Both the position numbers and the translations under genes were made by a program. Of a stretch of 10,122 nt of DNA, positions 6,494 to 10,122 are shown in pieces. Source of the stretch: Gammaproteobacteria bacterium RIFCSPLOWO2_02_FULL_56_15. GTDB lineage: Bacteria > Pseudomonadota > Gammaproteobacteria > Eutrophobiales > Eutrophobiaceae. The stretch lies in the NCBI GenBank assembly GCA_001801825.1, contig MGYR01000014.1, positions 1 to 10,122 on the forward strand. Direction: 5' to 3'. The notes beneath the pieces are model-generated. The model did not search any database and was not told the origin of the DNA. It worked only from the letters and a program-made list of their open reading frames with translations. Each line of letters begins with the position of its first letter. The stretch's first letter is position 1.

Positions 6494-6504
6494 TGTATTA
6501 TTAT
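6476..6504 (+). promoter_or_regulatory. Predicted bfd promoter
   Basis: TTGTAA (6476-6481) and TATTAT (6499-6504) are separated by exactly 17 bases, giving a start near 6510-6511. The arrangement places FNR box 2 directly against the -35 and the Fur-like box over the promoter. An overlapping TATTAT at 6496-6501 and a TATATT at 6515-6520 are alternative -10s. Confidence 0.5.
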
Positions 6505-6550
6505 TCTCTATAGATATATTATTGCAGGGTAATGATGGAGAATCGGATCG

Positions 6551-6829
6551 ATGTATATTTGTATTTGCAATGCAGTAACTGACAGGCAGATAGCAGAAGC
6601 CCTATCCGAGGGTGCTGATACCCTGGCCAAGTTACAGAAAAAGTTACCGGTATCTACCTGCTGTGGTTCCTGTATACTTGATGTAGAAAAGATTTTATGC
6701 AGAGTAAGTACTAACACGCATAGTAATTCACACAAACCCTGGTTGTTCTCTGGGTTGCTCTCCTCCGCGAGACAGCAAAGCCTGAAATTCTCTCCACTGC
6801 CACAGGCCACTCCCACTATTGATTCTTGA
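6551..6829 (+). CDS. bfd: Bacterioferritin-associated ferredoxin with extended C-terminal tail
   Basis: Bfd is a small [2Fe-2S] ferredoxin that docks on bacterioferritin and passes electrons to its haem so that stored ferric iron is reduced and released. MYICICNAVTDRQIAEAL and the later CCGSC supply the four cluster cysteines Cys4, Cys6, Cys38 and Cys41 with the family's CxC...CxxC spacing. The conserved domain ends near residue 55. The protein is 92 residues, against about 64-73 for most Bfd, because of a serine-, threonine- and proline-rich tail of about 38 residues with no recognisable fold. ATG at 6551 has GGAG 10 bases upstream. Promoter elements suggest induction by low iron and low oxygen. 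Confidence 0.93.
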   Translation: MYICICNAVTDRQIAEALSEGADTLAKLQKKLPVSTCCGSCILDVEKILCRVSTNTHSNSHKPWLFSGLLSSARQQSLKFSPLPQATPTIDS

Positions 6830-6864
6830 TGTATTGAGGATAGGAAGAGGATTGTTATGTAAAT

Positions 6865-6884
6865 AATTGTAAATGATTCGCATT
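6865..6884 (+). promoter_or_regulatory. Fur-like operator upstream of the porin operon
   Basis: AATTGTAAATGATTCGCATT matches the bfd copy at 18 of 20 positions, and its core AATGATTCGCATT resembles known Fur half-sites. It lies 72-91 bases before the porin start codon. I could not resolve a clear -35/-10 pair here. Confidence 0.6.
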
Positions 6885-6896
6885 ACTTAATAACCT

Positions 6897-6909
6897 ACCA
6901 TAGTATGGT
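6897..6909. repeat. Palindrome in the porin leader
   Basis: ACCATA-G-TATGGT is a perfect 6-base palindrome with a single central base, too tight for an RNA hairpin. It may be a second operator downstream of the Fur-like site, or overlap the promoter. No regulator is assigned. Confidence 0.35.
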
Positions 6910-6955
6910 TTTTACCACCTGATTCTAATACCAACATACCTGAGGGAGATAAAAC

Positions 6956-8341
6956 GTGTTCCAATCCATAATTAATCCAAACAATCCAGGAAGGACTTAT
7001 GCCCTTGGATGGTTGCTTATCAGTAACCTGTTCCCAACTGCGGTTTACGCCGCCACGCCATCCCCCGAGGAGATGTGGCAGATTATCCAGCAGCAGCAAA
7101 AAACAATCGATGAGTTGCAGCAGCAACTCTCGGCAACGGATCAGAAGGTTTCCGAGACCGCTGATGCCGTGGAGGCAACGGCGGATGTTGTCGAGGAAGT
7201 CGTGGTGCAGAGGACCGGACCATCCGGCGTTGAACTGGATCCTGCTCATACATCTACGGGAAGCTATGCCACACGTTTTGCCAGAGGCCTCGGCGTTGGA
7301 AGTGGCCGCACCATTATCGGTGGTTATGGTGAATTACATTACAACAACCTGGAGGATGAGAACGATACCATCGGTGGCGATGATTCCAGCGAACGTACGG
7401 ACTTTCACCGGTTTGTGCTGTATTTCGGGCATAATTTTACCGATGACTTGCGCTTTTTCTCAGAGCTCGAGGTGGAACATTCTCTTACCGGAAGCGGTGC
7501 TCCCGGCGAAGTGGAGCTGGAACAGGCATGGCTGGAATACGATCTCAATAACCAGCATAGGATCCGTGCCGGCCTGGATATTCTCCCTATCGGGTTGATC
7601 AACCCCACCCATGAACCCAATACCTTTTTTGGCGTGGAGCGTAACCGTGTGGAGACCGAGATCATTCCTTCAACCTGGTGGGAAGCGGGTATCGGCGCTA
7701 ATGGCGAATTGGCGCCGGGCTGGAATTATGATCTCGTTATGCACACGGGATTACGTGTTCCAAGCACGGGTGGATCTGCGTTTCGTCCCCGCAGCGGCAG
7801 ATTGAAAGTAGCAGAGGCGGATTTTCAGGATGTAGCCGCTACAGGCCGGCTGCGCTATACCGGCATTCCAGGATTGGAAGTAGCGGTCGCGGGTCAATAT
7901 CAATCGGATATCACCGGGACGCTGGATAATTTCGATATCGATGCTTATCTACTGGAGTCCCATGTAGATTATCGGCATGCAAGCGGTCTGGGCCTGCGGG
8001 CGCTGTATGCGCGCTGGGAGATGTTTGCCGATGGCGGCCTTGACCCTGCCCTGGTGGGCGCGGATCGACTGGATGGCTGGTATCTGGAGCCGTCTTATCG
8101 GTTCAATCTGGGTGGACACACCTTGGGTGATATGGGAGTATTTGCGCGTTACAGCGTATGGGATGAGCGTAACGGTATCACTGTATTCCGCTACCAGGAG
8201 TTCGATCAAGTCGTAGTTGGTCTTAACTGGTGGCCCCACCCGAATGTGGCGGTAAAGTTTGACTATCAATGGGAAGATGCCGACGGCAATGTCGATGCAT
8301 TACGCGATGGATTTAATCTTGGGATTGGATACCAGTTTTAA
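6956..8341 (+). CDS. Outer-membrane porin with N-terminal coiled coil
   Basis: This 461-residue protein has a signal peptide at 1-32 (ending AVYA), a glutamine-rich coiled coil at about 38-84, and then a beta-barrel from about 119 to the end. Alternating hydrophobic strands are separated by acidic loops, for example IIGGYGELHYNN, FHRFVLYFGHNF, FFSELEVEHSL and LEQAWLEYDLN. The segment RIRAGLDILPIGLINPTHEP is typical of the phosphate-selective (OprO/OprP-like) porin group, and the chain ends in Phe461 as outer-membrane barrels do. The substrate cannot be read from sequence. The start is GTG at 6956, supported by GAGGGAG about 6 bases upstream. A Fur-like operator precedes it, and a flavoprotein and a PepSY protein follow, suggesting a role under iron limitation. 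Confidence 0.85.
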   Translation: MFQSIINPNNPGRTYALGWLLISNLFPTAVYAATPSPEEMWQIIQQQQKTIDELQQQLSATDQKVSETADAVEATADVVEEVVVQRTGPSGVELDPAHTSTGSYATRFARGLGVGSGRTIIGGYGELHYNNLEDENDTIGGDDSSERTDFHRFVLYFGHNFTDDLRFFSELEVEHSLTGSGAPGEVELEQAWLEYDLNNQHRIRAGLDILPIGLINPTHEPNTFFGVERNRVETEIIPSTWWEAGIGANGELAPGWNYDLVMHTGLRVPSTGGSAFRPRSGRLKVAEADFQDVAATGRLRYTGIPGLEVAVAGQYQSDITGTLDNFDIDAYLLESHVDYRHASGLGLRALYARWEMFADGGLDPALVGADRLDGWYLEPSYRFNLGGHTLGDMGVFARYSVWDERNGITVFRYQEFDQVVVGLNWWPHPNVAVKFDYQWEDADGNVDALRDGFNLGIGYQF

Positions 8342-8383
8342 ATCCGGAAATTACCACTGCAACAGACCAATCCTATCGATGCC

Positions 8384-8413
8384 GGGCTGGCCACCTTCGC
8401 GGGTGGTCGGCCC
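8384..8413 (+). terminator. Intercistronic hairpin between porin and FMN-binding gene
   Basis: GGGCTGGCCACC (8384-8395) pairs with GGTGGTCGGCCC (8402-8413) over a 6-base TTCGCG loop: 12 pairs, two of them G-U wobbles on the plus-strand RNA. It is followed by CTAATGTTT rather than a U-tract, so it is a weak terminator at best. It more likely attenuates read-through or protects the porin message from 3' decay, making the porin more abundant than the downstream genes. Confidence 0.5.
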
Positions 8414-8440
8414 CTAATGTTTCATATGCCGTGAAAAGAA

Positions 8441-8992
8441 GTGGATAGCTTCCGGATTATCGTGCTGTCAATCCTGCTGATCGGTGCGCCGCTGGTACCG
8501 GTATCGGGCAGGGAAGATTACCTGTCGCCTGAGGAATTTCTACAGCAGGTCTTTTCCGGACGCAGTGCGGCGATAAATAAACTATGGATCAAAGGTGAAT
8601 TGAAGGAAAATATCTCGAAGATCCTCGGACACGATTTGAATCTCCTCAGAATCAGTTACTGGGAACTGGAAGGCCGTACCGCCTGGATTCTGGAGGAAGT
8701 TGGCAAGGAACAACCCATCACCATGGGTTTCGTTGTATACGAGGATAAAATCGAGAACATGGCGGTGCTCGCATTCAGAGAATCCCGGGGTTGGGAAATA
8801 CGTTATCCATTCTTTACCGACCAGTTCCTTGGTGCCGGTTTCCTCCGGGAGGGAATGGAACTGGACAGGAATATCGACGGGATTAGCGGTGCAACCCTGT
8901 CAGTCAATGCCGCCACCCGCCTGGCGAGATTGTCATTGCTGCTGCATAATTTTGTGCATCCGTCCGGTGTCGGTCAGGTAGGGCATAGATGA
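8441..8992 (+). CDS. Secreted FMN-binding domain protein
   Basis: This 183-residue exported protein has a signal peptide at about 1-23 (ending PVSG) and an FMN-binding domain. The decisive motif is DGISGATLS at 146-154, fitting the [ST]GA[TS]x[ST] pattern at which the transferase ApbE attaches FMN covalently; Ser154 would be the attachment residue (by analogy). The strands GFVVYEDKIENMAVLAF and the GxGFL segment before the motif also fit the family. No ApbE gene is in the window. The start is GTG at 8441; an in-frame stop just upstream (8432-8434) excludes anything longer, and the ribosome binding site is poor, so GTG at 8462 is possible. Its last four bases overlap the PepSY start, so the two are translationally coupled. 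Confidence 0.85.
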   Translation: MDSFRIIVLSILLIGAPLVPVSGREDYLSPEEFLQQVFSGRSAAINKLWIKGELKENISKILGHDLNLLRISYWELEGRTAWILEEVGKEQPITMGFVVYEDKIENMAVLAFRESRGWEIRYPFFTDQFLGAGFLREGMELDRNIDGISGATLSVNAATRLARLSLLLHNFVHPSGVGQVGHR

Positions 8993-9753
8993 CAATCCAG
9001 AAATTCCAGTTGTGGCACCGCTCTCTCGGGGTCATCGCAGCCATCTTCGCGGTAGTGATTTCGGGCACCGGGTTACTGCTGAATCATTCCGATAATCTCG
9101 GGCTGGATGAAATTCATGTGGATAATGACTGGCTGCTTGGACTGTATGGCATTAACCCGGAAAAGAATACCGTATCCTATCGCGAGGGGGATCACTGGGT
9201 AAGCCTTGTTGGATCTCATATCTATGTGGATGACCGTGATACAGGCCAACAGTCCGATACCCTTGTCGGGATTGCTTTTTTAGCCAATACCATACTGGTG
9301 GCCATGGACGACGGCCTGTTGCTGCTGACTCCTGAAGCTCAGCTTACTGAAAAAATTTCAGTGTTGCCGGGTGTCCGTGGCTTGATTATCGGAGTGGGCA
9401 AGGCCGCCGGGCTGAATCCAGTGCTCAAAACCCAACAGGGTGTGTATCTCGGGAACGAAGATCTGACTGCATGGCAACCGCTGGTTGCGGTTCCGATAGT
9501 GTGGTCCGCACAGGAGATATTACCCGAGGCGCTTTTCCACAGAATCATGCAGCAGCATCGCGGTAGCGGCATCAGCATAGAGAGGCTGGTCCTTGATTTG
9601 CATAGTGGTGCGATACTGGGTGGATACGGGAAATACCTGGGTGATTTTGCCGCCGTCTTGATCCTTTCCCTATCCATCAGCGGGCTCTGGGTCCTCCGGC
9701 TTCGCAGGCGTATGAATTTGGGACTGGAAGAGGAATCGTCCCCGGAAGAATAG
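8989..9753 (+). CDS. PepSY-type two-helix membrane protein, probable redox partner
   Basis: This 254-residue protein has a transmembrane helix at about 10-32 beginning with LWHRSLG, a periplasmic domain at about 34-215, and a second helix at about 217-237 (GDFAAVLILSLSISGLWVL), then an arginine-rich cytoplasmic end. WHR...LLLNHS with His10 and His33 at opposite ends of helix 1 is typical of the PepSY-associated transmembrane family, several of which pair with FMN-binding proteins and are thought to move electrons across the inner membrane. It is shorter than four-helix PiuB-like members. ATG overlaps the preceding stop (ATGA). A role in passing electrons to the flavoprotein is inferred from the pairing. 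Confidence 0.8.
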   Translation: MTIQKFQLWHRSLGVIAAIFAVVISGTGLLLNHSDNLGLDEIHVDNDWLLGLYGINPEKNTVSYREGDHWVSLVGSHIYVDDRDTGQQSDTLVGIAFLANTILVAMDDGLLLLTPEAQLTEKISVLPGVRGLIIGVGKAAGLNPVLKTQQGVYLGNEDLTAWQPLVAVPIVWSAQEILPEALFHRIMQQHRGSGISIERLVLDLHSGAILGGYGKYLGDFAAVLILSLSISGLWVLRLRRRMNLGLEEESSPEE

Positions 9754-10100
9754 TCCGTGAAATACGGATCTGGCTTCCGGTGAATAGCGATTGGAATCTC
9801 AACCGCTGCCTTGGCTCGAATGGGATCATCCTTCCGGTTCCCACCAGGTTATTAAGGCTCTGTGTATGTTATTATTACTTCCCGATTTGAAATGCGCTTG
9901 TGGGTAGGGAAGCTCTGATTAAATATCTTCGCCGTCATGCTGGTGAATACCAGCATCCAGTAGACAATTGTTTTTACTGGATTCTGGCCTGCGCCAGAAT
10001 GACAAGCCTACTGTTTTTTTGAGTTGTTCAGAGGTTCCTTAGGGGTCGATAGTCCGGCAGCAGAGAAAAATTCATCTGCAATCAACATGAGGAGATCAAG
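9754..10100. other. Gene-free region containing a MITE-like repeat
   Basis: No credible CDS is visible on either strand. TCCGT/ACGGA (9754-9758/9764-9768) forms a small stem directly after the PepSY stop, without a T-run. The stretch 9770-9904 shows nothing I can name. The rest is the repeat at 9905-10041 and a short leader to the final gene. Confidence 0.6.
9905..10041. mobile_element. MITE-like palindromic repeat flanked by TA
   Basis: The ends are imperfect inverted repeats: GGGAAGCTCTGATTAA after TA on the left, and the complement of TTGTTCAGAGGTTCCT before TA on the right (12 of 16 match). Inside are two 29-base inverted arms at 9934-9962 and 9975-10003. Each arm is also its own hairpin: ATGCTGG/CCAGCAT in the left arm and ATTCTGG/CCAGAAT in the right arm. 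The base pair that differs between arms is changed on both sides of each stem. No transposase is encoded. TA flanks suggest a mariner/IS630-type mover (inference). The GTCATTCTGG...CCAGAATGAC style resembles dispersed palindromic repeats common in proteobacteria. Confidence 0.65.
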
Positions 10101-10122
10101 ATGGCTAAAGTAACACTGAAGG
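10101..10122 (+). CDS. Start of a CDS cut by the window end, possibly thiol peroxidase
   Basis: Only seven codons are visible (MAKVTLK). The ribosome binding site GAGGAG at 10089-10094 has a near-ideal 6-base spacing, so this is almost certainly a gene start. Many proteobacterial thiol peroxidases (Tpx) begin M-A-K-V-T-L-K-G-N-P, which would suit the redox context, but seven residues cannot establish identity. Confidence 0.6.

Noticed and set aside
6897..6913. ACCATAGTATGGT followed by T-run, as a terminator for bfd
   Set aside because: The central loop would be one base, impossible for RNA; kept as a possible operator instead.
9754..9768. TCCGT/ACGGA stem right after the PepSY stop, as a terminator
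   Set aside because: Only five pairs and no T-run.

Overview
The window reads as an ordinary chromosomal stretch from a gammaproteobacterium of moderate GC. The best indicators are the divergent pair of cytochrome c4 and engB, a haem-type bacterioferritin nearly collinear with the E. coli protein followed by bfd, a YgiM-like 'SH3 and anchor' protein, and an intergenic operator repertoire of FNR/ANR type and Fur type. I cannot fix the genus. Nothing indicates a prophage, plasmid or CRISPR array. The only mobile-type sequence is a short non-autonomous repeat near the right end.

Left part (1-2344): cytochrome c4 (minus strand) and the ribosome-assembly GTPase engB (plus strand) diverge from a short shared region. 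A gene-free stretch of about 740 bases (1395-2137) then separates engB from rpmE. It is not featureless. It holds a strong minus-strand intrinsic terminator and two further stem-loops, a cluster of DnaA-box-like 9-mers next to AT-rich DNA, and several inverted repeats.

Middle part (2138-5777, all minus strand): in order of transcription these are lemA, a GIDE-domain membrane protein carrying a canonical EF-hand loop, an SH3b/coiled-coil/anchor envelope protein, exonuclease III (xthA, GTG start) and rpmE (zinc-type L31). lemA and the GIDE gene are 48 bases apart and look like one operon. The others are separated by about 80 to 150 bases.

Right part (5942-9753, all plus strand) is an iron and redox block. 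Bacterioferritin (bfr) stores iron, and the bacterioferritin-associated ferredoxin (bfd) delivers electrons to release it. The bfd promoter region carries two perfect FNR/ANR boxes plus a Fur-like element. Almost the same 20-base Fur-like element (18 of 20 identical) precedes the next unit: an outer-membrane porin, a secreted FMN-binding protein with a flavinylation-type SGATLS motif, and a PepSY-type two-helix membrane protein that overlaps it by ATGA. My reading is that iron starvation turns on both mobilisation of stored iron (bfd) and an envelope flavin/PepSY redox module plus porin that may help take up or reduce iron.

Far right (9754-10122): a gene-free region with a 137-base MITE-like repeat flanked by TA, then the first seven codons of a plus-strand gene whose N-terminus resembles thiol peroxidase. 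The most interesting items for follow-up are the shared Fur-like/FNR control of bfd and the porin-flavoprotein-PepSY unit, the DnaA-box cluster, the stem-loop array after engB, and the GIDE/EF-hand fusion.
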